Counted from the stretch's first letter, positions 17,774 through 26,987 are shown. The stretch: DNA of 64,000 bases from Methylobacterium aerolatum (GCF_022179085.1 NZ_BPQE01000011.1:124001-188000); one strand, 5' to 3'. The notes: generated from the sequence alone by a model not told the origin. Translations and numbers: made by a program.

Positions 17774-18238
17774 ATGGGCCAACGCTACGGTCTGGAAATC
17801 CGCGCCGCCTCCACTGTCGATGCGCCCGGCCTCGCCGCATGGCTGGAGCAGATGAGCGGCCTTCCGGCGAGGCCGCAGGACATCGCCGCCCGGCTGGAGG
17901 CGGTCGCGCGGCTCGGGGGCACGGTGCTCGTCGCCATGGAATGGGGACCGCCCAGCGGCGTCGTCGTCCTGCAGGGCGTGGCCGATCTCGCCGCCGCCCA
18001 CCCGGCGGGGCTGCTCGCCACCCTGGGTGTCGTGCCCGATGCCCGGCGCAGGGGCATCGGGCGCCTGCTCGTGAAGGCAGCCGCCCGCTCGGCCCGCCTG
18101 ATCGGCTGCGACCGCCTGCTTCTTCCCGTCGCCGGCGCGCCGCTGGACGTGGCCGCCTTCGCCGCCGCCACGGGCTTCGTGCCGGAGGGCGCCTTCCTGG
18201 CCCGCCCGCTTCTGCGCCGGGCCGGGGCAGGCGATTGA
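17774..18238 (+). CDS. GNAT-family N-acetyltransferase
   Basis: The 154-residue protein carries the acetyl-CoA-binding motif A, visible as LGVVPDARRRGIGRLLVKAAA (R/Q-x-x-G-x-G/A type), preceded by a strand (VVVLQGVADLAAA). A typical C-terminal segment (AAFAAATGFVPEGAFL) completes the fold. GNAT enzymes acetylate amines of small molecules or proteins; the substrate is not evident. The start MGQRYGLEIR follows a GAGAGGGG sequence. It stands alone between small genes. Confidence 0.82.
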   Translation: MGQRYGLEIRAASTVDAPGLAAWLEQMSGLPARPQDIAARLEAVARLGGTVLVAMEWGPPSGVVVLQGVADLAAAHPAGLLATLGVVPDARRRGIGRLLVKAAARSARLIGCDRLLLPVAGAPLDVAAFAAATGFVPEGAFLARPLLRRAGAGD

Positions 18239-18363
18239 TCGCCCGCGAATCATCCACAGGGAATCCCGCCCTGGTGCAGGTGGGGCTTCGCCGGGCTTAA
18301 AGGTCGATTCACGCCGCTGCGGTTAGGTTCGGCTAACGGTACTTGTGCGTAAACCGGCCCCTC

Positions 18364-19506
18364 ATGCCACCGACAGACACTCTTCCGGATCTGTCCGGGC
18401 TCCTCGAATTGTCGAGGATCGAACAGCTTGATCTCAAGCCTGTCGTCCTGCGCGTGCAGACCGACCTGTTCCTGCGGGCTCCCCACCGCGACCGGGCGGC
18501 GCGGGAGACCTTCGCCTCCCTGGCCTGCGGCCTCATCCCCACCGTCGATGAGGACACGGCACGGATCGTCGCGGAAAAGCTCAGTTCCCACAGCGAAACC
18601 CCGACGGCCATCCTCGATGCCCTGCTGGCCCGCGGCGGCGCCGTGCGGGCGGCCGTGCTCGCCGGCAACCGGGCCTTCGCCGAGCGGGCGGCCTCGACCC
18701 CGGCGGAGGAGCCGCAGCCCGATCTGGCCATGGTGCCCGAGACACTCACCGGCATCCTCGCCTCGCTCCCCGCCCTGCAGCGCGAGGCGCTGGAGGATCT
18801 TTCCCGCGACGGGCGGCCCGAGGTCGATCTGAGCCTCGCGAAGAACCTCGACATCGCCCTCGGCGGCGCACCCCTGCGGCGGCTGACGGACCGGGCCCGG
18901 CATTCCGGAGAACTCGCCCGCGCGCTCCTCGCCCGGCCCGATCTTGCGGCCGCCGATCTCGCGCCCCTCTACCTCCACGCGGACCCGGCCCGGCGGGAAG
19001 TGATCGCAGGGGCGATCGAGGCGACGGCCGCCCTCCGGCCGTGTCCGCCCGCGCCGCGCGGCCTCGGTACAACCCTGGCGACGCTGTCGAGCAAGCGGAA
19101 CGTCCCGGCCTTCATCCAGACCCTGTCGGCGGCCCTCGGCCTGCGGCCGGATTTCGTCGCGACCGTCGCCGAACCCGATGCGCGCTACGATCTTCTCGCC
19201 CTCGCCATGCGGGCGGCGGGCCTGCAGGAGGAGGAGGCCGTCTTCGTCTTCCTCACCCTCAATCAGGGGGTGGCGCGCTCGACGCAGCGGGTCACGGCCC
19301 TCGTCGGCCTCTTTCGCGCCGTGAGCCGGGCGGCCGCCCGCGATCTGCTCAGCGCGATCCTCGACGTGATCCTGCCGGAGCGGGTCGGCGAGCACGTCCC
19401 CTATCACGGGCCGGAGGCGAAGCCCCGCCCCGGCATCGAGCGGATCGCGGCGCAGCGCGCCCCGGCCCCCTCGCGCACGATCCGCTCCCTGCGCGAGGGC
19501 GGCTGA
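18364..19506 (+). CDS. DUF2336 domain protein
   Basis: A 380-residue, largely helical cytoplasmic protein. The N-terminal part (ELSRIEQLDLKPVVLRVQTDLF) and the HEAT-like helical repeats (ILDALLARGGAVRAAVLAGN) follow the DUF2336 pattern found only in alphaproteobacteria. The ATG of MPPTDTLPDLSGLLEL is preferred over an upstream TTG. DUF2336 proteins have no agreed function; some occur near cell-cycle and signalling genes. A histidine kinase lies about 650 bp downstream, but a shared role is speculation. Confidence 0.8.
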   Translation: MPPTDTLPDLSGLLELSRIEQLDLKPVVLRVQTDLFLRAPHRDRAARETFASLACGLIPTVDEDTARIVAEKLSSHSETPTAILDALLARGGAVRAAVLAGNRAFAERAASTPAEEPQPDLAMVPETLTGILASLPALQREALEDLSRDGRPEVDLSLAKNLDIALGGAPLRRLTDRARHSGELARALLARPDLAAADLAPLYLHADPARREVIAGAIEATAALRPCPPAPRGLGTTLATLSSKRNVPAFIQTLSAALGLRPDFVATVAEPDARYDLLALAMRAAGLQEEEAVFVFLTLNQGVARSTQRVTALVGLFRAVSRAAARDLLSAILDVILPERVGEHVPYHGPEAKPRPGIERIAAQRAPAPSRTIRSLREGG

Positions 19507-19535
19507 TCGCCGTCGCCGCGAAAAGTCTCGGCGCC

Positions 19536-19856
19536 TCAGCGCCGCTCCACGCCGCGCCACGCGGGCGCGCGATCCTCGGCCAGCAGCGTGTCCCCGGAGG
19601 TGGGAGCCGGATCCGGCTCGCCGGCCCGGCGGCTCAGCTCCGCCATTAGGCCCTTGGCCAGGACATCCCGCACCACCCGCTCGCGGGTCTCGGGCGGCAC
19701 CGCCGCCAAGGCAGCCGGCAGGGCAGCCGGCAGGGCGGCGCGGGGCACGGCGGCGGCGATCTTGTGGGCCTCGGCCGCCGGGTCGGCCCCGCCGCGCATC
19801 AGGGCGAGGTAGGACAGCCCGCCCACGACAAGCATGACCCGCAACAGAAACAGCAT
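19536..19856 (-). CDS. Small membrane-anchored hypothetical protein
   Basis: A 106-residue protein with an N-terminal hydrophobic helix (MLFLLRVMLVVGGLSYLALM) and an alanine-rich, partly charged remainder ending DRAPAWRGVERR. A GAGGGGCGA ribosome site lies upstream of GTG-ATG. It resembles short single-span proteins common beside signalling genes. It is antisense-oriented between the DUF2336 gene and the histidine kinase. No domain recognised. Confidence 0.6.
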   Translation of the reverse strand: MLFLLRVMLVVGGLSYLALMRGGADPAAEAHKIAAAVPRAALPAALPAALAAVPPETRERVVRDVLAKGLMAELSRRAGEPDPAPTSGDTLLAEDRAPAWRGVERR

Positions 19857-20149
19857 CACTCGCCCCTCTCGGGATCGCACCGGACGGTGCGGGCGCGGCG
19901 AGGCGCCCGGTCGTTCGGGACAATCCGGCGGATCGGGTGAAGCAGCCGTCAACCGTGCCCGGGTTTCCGGCGCGATGGTGAACGCGATCTCGCCGGGTGG
20001 CTGGTTACTTCGCGGAAAGCATCCCGAGTGGTCGCGGCCTCCACGCAACACTCGTTTAAGGGCGCTCTGAGACCGTCTGAAAGTCGTTCGAAGTCGAACC
20101 GGAGGCGACAGGGTTGCCTGACAAGCAAACTGCGCCGCGCGTGTGAGTC

Positions 20150-22051
20150 TTGACCATTAATAAAGTCCTGACAAACCTGTTCGACGAGCGTCTGGCCGGG
20201 CTCGTGCATCGCTCGGCAAGCGACGACATGGCGATGCGGCAGCGCCAGGAGCGCTTCCTCGTTTCGCGGCTGGCGACGGGGCTCGTCACCATGGCCGCCC
20301 TCCCGCCCTATCTCCTGTGGCGCGGCGTTCCCTCCGCCATCGAGGTCGCCGCCGTGGCGAGCCTCCTGCTCCCGGTGCTCGCGGCGGTGATCCTGTCGCG
20401 CACCGGCTCGCTCTGGGTCGCCCACGCGGTGTCCTCGGCGGGGCTCACCGGCCTCGTCGTGTGCCTCGCGACGATGACCGGTGGCCCGGCCTCGCCCGCC
20501 GCCGTCTGGCTCGCCGTCGTCCCCCTGGAGGCCCTGGTCTCGGGGTCGTGGCGCGCCACCGTGGCCGCGACCTTCCTCGCGGCGCTGGGTGTCGGAACCG
20601 TGATGCTGTCGAGCCTGTGGTTCGGCGCCGACCCGGTGATCGCCCTGCCGATCAACCTCGCCTTGCCCGTCTTCGCCCTCACCGCCTTGGGCCACGTCGC
20701 CGCCCAGGCTCTGGAACACCTGCGCAACGAGGGCGCATGGCGGGATCGCCTGCGCAGCAACGAGGCGCGGGATCGGATGCTGCTCTCGGCCATCGACGAC
20801 CTCGTGACCTGGCACGACAGCAACGGCCGGGTCGTGGAGGCGTCGGCCGCCTCGACCAAGCTGGTCGGCGTCGAGGCCACGAGCCTCAGGGCCCACGGCC
20901 TGCTGCAGCGGGTGCACGTGGCCGACCGGCCCGCCTACCTCAGCACCATCAGCACCGTGGCGGTCACGGGGCGTGCCGCCACCGTTGCCCTGCGCCTCCA
21001 CGTCGATCCGGCCGCCCGCCGCAGCGACGGGGCGCACCTGATCCATGTGGAGATGCGCGCCCACCGGATCGGCGACGAGGGCGCCACCGACGGCATGAGC
21101 GTGGTTGCCGTGACCCGCGACATGACCGAGCACCACCTCCACAAGCAGGAGTTGGAGGAGGCGCGGCTGGTGGCCGAGCGCGCCGACGCGGTGAAGGGGC
21201 GCTTCCTCGCCAACGTCACGCACGAACTGCGCACGCCGCTCAACGCCATCATTGGGTTCTCCGAGGTGCTGGCAGGGGAGGGCGGCGTGCATCTCGGCGC
21301 CATCCAGCAGCGGGAATATGCCGGGCTGATCCACCAGTCGGGCCACCACCTCCTCGACGTGGTGAACACGCTCCTCGACATCAGCCGCATCCAGAGCGGC
21401 AACTTCGACTACAAGCCGGAGGCGATGGACGCCGCCGAGCTGGTGCAGTCCTGCTGCCACCTCATGGCGCTCAAGGCGAGCCAGGGGCAGGTCTCCCTGC
21501 GGGCGAAGGCTGCCGCGCCGGCGGAGATCCTGGCCGATCCCCGTGCCTGCCGCCAAGTGCTCATCAACCTCATCTCGAACGCCCTGAAGTACACCGCCGC
21601 CGGGGGGACCGTGACGGTCGCCCTCTCGCAAGAGGTGGACGGGCTCGACATCGCCGTCACCGATACCGGCATGGGCATCTCCGCGGAGGATCTCCCGCGC
21701 CTCGGCACCCCGTTCTTCCAGGCGGGTGGCGGCGGCTACGCCCGCAGCCACGAGGGCACCGGCCTCGGCCTGTCGGTGGTGCAGGGCCTCGTCGGCCTGC
21801 ACGGCGGAGCGATCCGGATCGAGAGCGCCCCCGGCCTCGGCACCGTCGTCACCGTGACGCTGCCCTACGCCGGCCGTACCGAAGACGCGCCGGGCGGCCC
21901 GGCGCCGATCTCGACGGCAATCCGCGGCGCCGCGCCGAAGCGGCCGAAGGTGGTGAGCCTGCCGCTCGGCCTCTTCGACCCCGAGCCCCTGGCCGGCACG
22001 GTCGCCGCATCCGATCTCACGGCATCCGCGCCGTATCGGCGCGCCGGGTGA
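20150..22051 (+). CDS. Membrane PAS sensor histidine kinase, DivJ/PleC/PdhS-like
   Basis: The 633-residue protein has about six membrane helices (residues 40-185), a PAS region (about 215-335), a HisKA dimerisation domain and a HATPase domain. The H-box HELRTPLNAIIGFSEVL (phospho-acceptor His358) is the version seen in DivJ, PleC and PdhS kinases, which phosphorylate DivK to control the CtrA cell-cycle pathway. The N-box NLISNALKYT, G1 DTGMGI and G2 EGTGLGLSVV are intact. The membrane topology favours a DivJ-like kinase. The start is a TTG giving MTINKVLTNLF; the first ATG lies 26 codons inside. The next gene follows 23 bp later, so an operon is likely. Confidence 0.87.
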   Translation: MTINKVLTNLFDERLAGLVHRSASDDMAMRQRQERFLVSRLATGLVTMAALPPYLLWRGVPSAIEVAAVASLLLPVLAAVILSRTGSLWVAHAVSSAGLTGLVVCLATMTGGPASPAAVWLAVVPLEALVSGSWRATVAATFLAALGVGTVMLSSLWFGADPVIALPINLALPVFALTALGHVAAQALEHLRNEGAWRDRLRSNEARDRMLLSAIDDLVTWHDSNGRVVEASAASTKLVGVEATSLRAHGLLQRVHVADRPAYLSTISTVAVTGRAATVALRLHVDPAARRSDGAHLIHVEMRAHRIGDEGATDGMSVVAVTRDMTEHHLHKQELEEARLVAERADAVKGRFLANVTHELRTPLNAIIGFSEVLAGEGGVHLGAIQQREYAGLIHQSGHHLLDVVNTLLDISRIQSGNFDYKPEAMDAAELVQSCCHLMALKASQGQVSLRAKAAAPAEILADPRACRQVLINLISNALKYTAAGGTVTVALSQEVDGLDIAVTDTGMGISAEDLPRLGTPFFQAGGGGYARSHEGTGLGLSVVQGLVGLHGGAIRIESAPGLGTVVTVTLPYAGRTEDAPGGPAPISTAIRGAAPKRPKVVSLPLGLFDPEPLAGTVAASDLTASAPYRRAG

Positions 22052-22074
22052 TCACAGTCCCGGAAGGAGGATCA

Positions 22075-22779
22075 ATGGCAGGGTATCGCGAGATCACGGT
22101 GGGCGGGGGCGATGGCCGCGTCCGGCGTCCGGCGGTGAAGGGACGGCGTCCCGCGCCGATCTCGGGCGGAGGATGGAAGGCGGTGGTGATGCCGCTGCTG
22201 GCGCACGGCGCGTCCCGGGGTCTGAGCCTGTGCCGCGAGCGGCCGGGCGCGATCTTCGGGGCGGTGGTGGCCCTCGGCACGGCCGGTTTCATCTGCGTGA
22301 ACGCCCTGGGGTACCAGCAGGGCCGCCATCCCGCGCCGATCCTGCCGAAAGTGGCCGCCCGGGCGCCCGCCAAGGCCATTCCGGCCGCACCCGTCGCCGC
22401 CGAGAACCCCGCGTCGGCCGAGGCGCCGCGCGACGTCCAGGCGGAGGCGGCAAAGCCCGCTCCCGCGCCGAAGCCCACGCCCCGCGACCCGATCGCCGAG
22501 TTGATCCGCGCCGAGGACACCACCGCCTCGGTCAACCCGAAGGCGAAGCCCGCCGCCCCCGCAAAGGCCGAGGCCGCGCCCGCGGGGGATGCCGCCGTCC
22601 TGCGCGCCCAGCGCGCCCTAGCCAAGCTCGGCTACAGCAAGGTGAAGGCCGACGGCGCCATGGGGCCCGCGACCAAGGCGGCCATCGAGAAGTTCGAGCG
22701 CGACCACAAGCTGCCGGTCACCGGCGAGGCGTCGGGGCGGACCCTGCGGGCGCTGGAAAGCGGGGCGGCCAAGGGGTAG
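22075..22779 (+). CDS. Peptidoglycan-binding domain protein with single membrane anchor
   Basis: A 234-residue protein. A basic cytoplasmic start is followed by one hydrophobic helix (about residues 58-78, AIFGAVVALGTAGFICVNAL) and an Ala/Pro/Lys-rich periplasmic linker. A C-terminal peptidoglycan-binding-1 domain (about 175-230) is visible as AQRALAKLGYSKVKADGAMG then ATKAAIEKFERDHKLPVTGE. A strong GGAAGGAGG ribosome site precedes the ATG. Its position 23 bp behind a DivJ-like kinase suggests a link between the cell-cycle kinase and the cell wall, which is inference. Confidence 0.85.
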   Translation: MAGYREITVGGGDGRVRRPAVKGRRPAPISGGGWKAVVMPLLAHGASRGLSLCRERPGAIFGAVVALGTAGFICVNALGYQQGRHPAPILPKVAARAPAKAIPAAPVAAENPASAEAPRDVQAEAAKPAPAPKPTPRDPIAELIRAEDTTASVNPKAKPAAPAKAEAAPAGDAAVLRAQRALAKLGYSKVKADGAMGPATKAAIEKFERDHKLPVTGEASGRTLRALESGAAKG

Positions 22780-22831
22780 CAAGGGCCGCGCCCTCCCTCC
22801 GGGGCGCGGGACCATCACCGAGGTGACGGAC

Positions 22832-23179
22832 ATGCCGCGCCTGCGCTCCGATTTCTGGGTTTCCGCCCATCTACGCCGCCTGAACGACGGCGCCATCCCG
22901 GCCGTCCTGCGGCGGCGGGGCGCGGCCGAGGCGGGGGCGATCTTCGTGAAGATCGACCGCCTCGACGGCTCCGCCGACCTCTACGGTCCGGCACCGCAAT
23001 CCCTCATGGCGGAGGCGGAGGATCTCGGCGAGCGGCGCTTCACCGCCCTTCTCACGGGCGCCACGCCCCTCGACGTGGAGGAGAAGCTCGCCCGCGAAAT
23101 CCGCTTCGATTCCGACCTCTGGATCGTCGAGATCGACGACCGCGAGGGGCGCCACGGCCTGGATGTGGCCAAGGAATGA
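22832..23179 (+). CDS. DUF1491 family protein
   Basis: A 115-residue cytoplasmic protein beginning MPRLRSDFWVSAHLRRLND, with FVKIDRLDGSADLYGPAPQS and DLWIVEIDDREGR, the standard pattern of the alphaproteobacterial DUF1491 family. A GTG nine bases upstream is an alternative start; the ATG gives the usual family N-terminus. It commonly follows the peptidoglycan-binding protein gene, as here. Its function is unknown. Confidence 0.85.
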   Translation: MPRLRSDFWVSAHLRRLNDGAIPAVLRRRGAAEAGAIFVKIDRLDGSADLYGPAPQSLMAEAEDLGERRFTALLTGATPLDVEEKLAREIRFDSDLWIVEIDDREGRHGLDVAKE

Positions 23180-23239
23180 TCTGGAGCGGCGGGGGGCGTC
23201 CTCGCTGCGTCCGCAATGACGCTTTGGGATGCGACCGGG

Positions 23240-23860
23240 CTACCGCAACCGGTTCCCGACGACGCCCGCCTCCAGAGACAGGGTCGTCCGGTCGGTGAGG
23301 GCCCATTCGACGCCGACGCGGGCATCGGGGCGCAGCGCCACCTGATCCTGCGAGAAGGGCAGCGAGGTGGCCGTCGGGCCGGCCCGCAGGGTCTCGTGGA
23401 CCGCGTAGGCGCCGACCTTGCCGTAGAGCAGCACGTTGGGCGTCAGCAGGGTTCCGACCTTTGCGTCGAAGGCGGCGGCCACGTCGCGGGAATAGGAGAG
23501 CCGGTTGTAGCCGGGGATCCCCCCGCCCGAGGCGGGGATCAGCGCGTCGATCGCACCCGAGAACCCGTAGACGAGATTGCCGTCCTGCCACAGGCGGCCG
23601 CCCTCGAATCCGATGGTCGGCCCCGCATAGCCGCCGAACCGCTTCGAGGAGACCGCCTCGAACCCGGTCGAGAGCCGGGCGTAGGATCCGGCCCAGCGGC
23701 CCTGGCCATCCTCGACCTCGCGGGGCCATGCGAAGGAGGGCAGGGGGCCGAACCCCACGGAAAAGGGGAAGACCTGCGCCGCGGCGGGTGCCGCCGCCAG
23801 CAGGGGCACGCCGAGGATGGCCGCGCGAACGACGCGCGGGGCGAAGACGATCAACCCCAT
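23240..23860 (-). CDS. Outer-membrane beta-barrel protein (small porin-like)
   Basis: The 206-residue protein has a signal peptide (cleavage near APAAAQ), then alternating aromatic/polar strands such as GRWAGSYARLSTGFEAVSS, GNLVYGFSGAIDAL and NVLLYGKVGAYAVHE. These suggest an eight-strand barrel of the OmpA/Omp25 kind. It ends GVVGNRLR rather than in the usual aromatic residue. The start overlaps the end of dgcA by 10 bp, implying translational coupling downstream of dgcN-dgcA. A role in uptake of the dipeptide or D-glutamate is speculative. Confidence 0.75.
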   Translation of the reverse strand: MGLIVFAPRVVRAAILGVPLLAAAPAAAQVFPFSVGFGPLPSFAWPREVEDGQGRWAGSYARLSTGFEAVSSKRFGGYAGPTIGFEGGRLWQDGNLVYGFSGAIDALIPASGGGIPGYNRLSYSRDVAAAFDAKVGTLLTPNVLLYGKVGAYAVHETLRAGPTATSLPFSQDQVALRPDARVGVEWALTDRTTLSLEAGVVGNRLR

Positions 23861-24834
23861 AGCTCCGGCTCCGGTGGAAAGATCGTGCTGCCCTCGTAGC
23901 GGAGCGGCGGCTCCCGGTCGCGGGCGAGCAGAAGCGGACCGTCGAGGTCCACGAACTCGGCATGGTGCATCAGCAGGGTGGCGGGTGCCATGCCCAGCGA
24001 CGTGCCGAGCATGCAGCCGATCATCACCGTCAGGCCCCTGGCCCGCGCCTCGTGGGCGAGCATCACCGCCTCGGTGAGGCCGCCCGTCTTGTCGAGCTTG
24101 ATGTTGATCGCCTCGTAGAGCCCGGCGAGCCTGTCGAGGCCCGCCCGGTCATGGAGGCTTTCGTCGGCGCAGATCGGCACGGGATGGGTGATCTGCCCGA
24201 GGAGGGAATCCTCCCCCGCCGGGAGCGGCTGCTCGATGAGCGCCACCCCCGCCGCGAGGCAGGCGGCGAGGTTGGCTTCGAGGTTGTCGGGCCGCCACGC
24301 CTCGTTGGCATCGACGATGAGCCGCGCGTCCGGCGCGCCCTGGCGCACCGCCGCGATCCGCTCGGGGTCGCCGTCGCCGCCGAGCTTCACCTTCAGGAGC
24401 GGGCGCGCGGCGGCGGCGCGGGCCGCCTCGCCCATGCTCTCCGGCGTGCCGAGGCTCAGCGTGTAGGCCGTCGTGGCGGGCCGGGGGGCGGGGAGCCCGG
24501 CGACCTCCCAGGCGCGGCGCCCCTGCGCCTTGGCTTCGAGGTCGAACAGGGCGCAATCGAGGGCGTTGCGCGCGGCGCCGGCCGGCATCCGCTCCCGCAA
24601 CTCGGCGCGGGTGGTCCCCGCCGCCACGGCCCAGGACTGGGCCTCGATGAGGTCGCTGACGCTCTCGATGCTCTCGCCGTAGCGCGCGTAGGGCACGCAC
24701 TCGCCCCGGCCCACCACGTCGCCGTCCCGGATCGTCGCGACGACGACGGCGATCTCGGTGCGGCTGCCCCGGGAGATCGTGAAGGCACCCGCGATCGGGA
24801 AGCGCTCCACGGTGAGGGAAAGGGCGCGGGGCAT
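23851..24834 (-). CDS. dgcA: Enolase-superfamily epimerase DgcA (N-acetyl-D-glutamate racemase / dipeptide epimerase)
   Basis: A 327-residue enolase-superfamily enzyme. Catalytic lysines are visible in LLKVKLGG (Lys150) and INIKLDKTGG (Lys246). The metal ligands Asp175 (VDANEAW), Glu201 (IEQPLP) and Asp224 (CADES) are also present. This is the L-Ala-D/L-Glu epimerase type. When paired with a DUF1611 protein, members act as DgcA, racemising N-acetyl-D-glutamate to the L form for D-glutamate catabolism. The dgcN gene ends 14 bp upstream on the same strand, so I favour that role over peptidoglycan-dipeptide epimerisation. All catalytic residues are present. Confidence 0.85.
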   Translation of the reverse strand: MPRALSLTVERFPIAGAFTISRGSRTEIAVVVATIRDGDVVGRGECVPYARYGESIESVSDLIEAQSWAVAAGTTRAELRERMPAGAARNALDCALFDLEAKAQGRRAWEVAGLPAPRPATTAYTLSLGTPESMGEAARAAAARPLLKVKLGGDGDPERIAAVRQGAPDARLIVDANEAWRPDNLEANLAACLAAGVALIEQPLPAGEDSLLGQITHPVPICADESLHDRAGLDRLAGLYEAINIKLDKTGGLTEAVMLAHEARARGLTVMIGCMLGTSLGMAPATLLMHHAEFVDLDGPLLLARDREPPLRYEGSTIFPPEPELWG

Positions 24835-24848
24835 GGCGGGACCCGATC

Positions 24849-25862
24849 TCAGGTGGCCGGGAAGTCGGCGACGATCCGGTCCACGAGGCTCGCCACGCCG
24901 AAGCGCACCGGGTCCGTGGCGGGCAGGCCGTACTCGGCGGCAAGCCCTTCGAGGAGGCGTCGCGCCTCGTCCTCGCCGAGGGCCTGCGTGTTCACGGCGA
25001 TGCCGACGGGGCGGATGTCGGGGTTCGTCAGGCGCCCGAGCTGGACCGTGAGGTCGATGACCTGCCGGATGGTCGGGAGCGGGTGTTGCACGCCGCGCAT
25101 GGTGGTGCGGGTCGGCTCATGGCAGACAACGAAGGCGTCGGCCTGGGCGCCGTGCAGGAGCCCGAGGCTCACGCCCGCGAAGGACGGGTGGTAGAGCGAG
25201 CCCTGTCCCTCGATCAGGTCCCAGTGGTCCGGCGCGGCGGCGGGCGACACCGTCTCGACGGCGCCGGAGATGAAGTCGGCCACCACCGCGTCGATGGCGA
25301 CGCCGCGGCCCGAGATGAACACGCCGGTCTGCCCGGTGGCGCGGAAGTCCGCGTCGAGGCCGCGCTCGCGCATCCCCTTCTCCAGCGCCAGCACCGTGTA
25401 CTTCTTGCCCACCGAGCAGTCGGTCCCCACCGTCAGCAGGCGACGGCCGGGACGGCGCGTGCCCTTGCCGGTCGGGAAGGTCTCGGTGGTGTGCCGGACG
25501 TCGTGAAGCTGGCGGCCGCGCCGCTCGGCGGCCTCGGCGATGGCGGGGACGGCGCCGAGGCGCACGTGGAGGCCGCTCGCCACGTCGTAGCCCGCCTCCA
25601 ACGCCGCCACGATCTCCGCGATCCAATGGTCCGGCAGGACGCCGCCCGCGTTGACCACGCCCACGACGAGGGTGCGGCAGCCCTTGGCCAAACCCTCTTC
25701 GAGGGTCATGTCGGGGATGCCGAGGTCGGCATTGCAGCCCGGCAAGCGCATCTGGCCGATGCACCAGTCGGGCCGCCAGTCCTTGATGCCGTAGGCCGTC
25801 TTGGCCGCCAGCGCATCCGGCACGTCGCCGAGGAACATCAGATAGGGCGTGGCGATCTGCAT
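24849..25862 (-). CDS. dgcN: DgcN, DUF1611 family (D-glutamate N-acetyltransferase)
   Basis: A 337-residue protein starting MQIATPYLMFLGDVPDALA. The DUF1611 N-terminal domain is followed by a P-loop-like segment GTDCSVGKKYT and the conserved FISGRGVAIDAVVADF and LIEGQGSLYHPSFAGVSLG regions. Characterised homologues acetylate D-glutamate ahead of DgcA, and the pair is usually encoded together. The start was set at the family N-terminus rather than 19 codons upstream. The two genes lie 14 bp apart in one operon. The regulator DgcR is not recognised next to it, although a Crp/Fnr gene is divergent. Confidence 0.82.
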   Translation of the reverse strand: MQIATPYLMFLGDVPDALAAKTAYGIKDWRPDWCIGQMRLPGCNADLGIPDMTLEEGLAKGCRTLVVGVVNAGGVLPDHWIAEIVAALEAGYDVASGLHVRLGAVPAIAEAAERRGRQLHDVRHTTETFPTGKGTRRPGRRLLTVGTDCSVGKKYTVLALEKGMRERGLDADFRATGQTGVFISGRGVAIDAVVADFISGAVETVSPAAAPDHWDLIEGQGSLYHPSFAGVSLGLLHGAQADAFVVCHEPTRTTMRGVQHPLPTIRQVIDLTVQLGRLTNPDIRPVGIAVNTQALGEDEARRLLEGLAAEYGLPATDPVRFGVASLVDRIVADFPAT

Positions 25863-26099
25863 CGGCGGGTCTCTCGTTCTCGCCGATCTACGCGCGGCAG
25901 GCCACGCTTCGCAAGGCACGGGCCGGCCCGGTCCCGGTCACCGAACCGCCCGGGAACCGTTGCCCACCGCATTCCCGGGCGGCGTCGGAGGGGGGCGGTC
26001 GTTCGCCGAGCGCAGGGCGGGCAAAATCGGCAAGACATGGCCTGCGTACCAGTAAAACCTAACCTGTGTAGTGGTGGGGATGGGGGCCGAGGATAGGCG

Positions 26100-26912
26100 A
26101 TGAAGATCCCCCCGGCTTGTCTGCGGACCCGAATGGATACCCCCCTCACGCGGAAATTGAACAACTTCGTCCGGCTCTCGGCAATGGACGAAGGTCTGAT
26201 CGCCGACGTCCTTGAGCCGCCGCGGCTTGTCGAGGCCCGGGTCGATATCGTCGAGGAGGGCGAGATCCCCCGGACGGTGAACGTCATCCTCAGCGGGTGG
26301 GCCTGCCGGTACCGGCAGTTCGAGGACGGCCGCCGCCAGATCATCTCGCTGCTGCTCCCCGGCGATTGCTGCGATCCGCACATTCCGCTCCTCGACCGGC
26401 GGGATCATGCCATCGGCGCGCTCACGCAGGTGAGCGTCGCGCGGATCGGCGGCTCGGCGATGGCCGAGATCATGGCGCGCAGCCCCACCCTCTCCCTGGC
26501 CTTCCACCGGGAGGCGCTCGCCGGCGCGGCGATCCAGCGGGAATGGACGGTGAGCCTCGGGCGACGCTCCGGCGCGGAGCGCCTCGCCCACCTGTTCTGC
26601 GAGTTGCATGCCCGGCTAAGGGCGGTGTCCCTTGCGGACGAGACCAGTTGCCCGATGCCCCTGACGCAACCCGACCTCGCCGACGCCCTCGGGCAGACGA
26701 CGGTTCACATCAACCGGACCCTGCAGGATCTCCGCGGGGCCAGCCTGCTGACCCTGAAGGGCCGCCGCCTCACGGTCCTCGACTCCGCGAGCCTGTGCCA
26801 GCTCGCGAAGTTCGATCCGCTCTACCTTCACCTGGGAGCGAGCCGCATGGCCTCCCGCCACGCGCTGCCCTCGGGGCCCGACCGACCGGGCGTGGCCGAC
26901 CGTCTGCCCTGA
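26100..26912 (+). CDS. Crp/Fnr-family transcriptional regulator
   Basis: The 270-residue protein has an N-terminal cyclic-nucleotide-binding-type barrel (residues about 25-140, with IVEEGEIPRTVNVILSGWA and GRRQIISLLLPGD). A C-terminal Crp-type winged helix follows (about 190-240, LTQPDLADALGQTTVHINR then TLQDLRGASLLTLKGRRL). No Fnr-type N-terminal cysteine cluster is seen, so it is not an iron-sulfur oxygen sensor. The ATG at 26100 is supported by a GAGG sequence; ATG at codon 12 is the alternative. It is divergent from dgcN across a 237-bp gap, which makes regulation of that operon possible but unproven. Confidence 0.88.
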   Translation: MKIPPACLRTRMDTPLTRKLNNFVRLSAMDEGLIADVLEPPRLVEARVDIVEEGEIPRTVNVILSGWACRYRQFEDGRRQIISLLLPGDCCDPHIPLLDRRDHAIGALTQVSVARIGGSAMAEIMARSPTLSLAFHREALAGAAIQREWTVSLGRRSGAERLAHLFCELHARLRAVSLADETSCPMPLTQPDLADALGQTTVHINRTLQDLRGASLLTLKGRRLTVLDSASLCQLAKFDPLYLHLGASRMASRHALPSGPDRPGVADRLP

Positions 26913-26987
26913 TGCCGACGGGCCGAGGCCCCCGTCGCCGGTTCGGCGAGGGGGCCGGTCCGCGCGCCGGACCCGTTCAGGGTCTGC

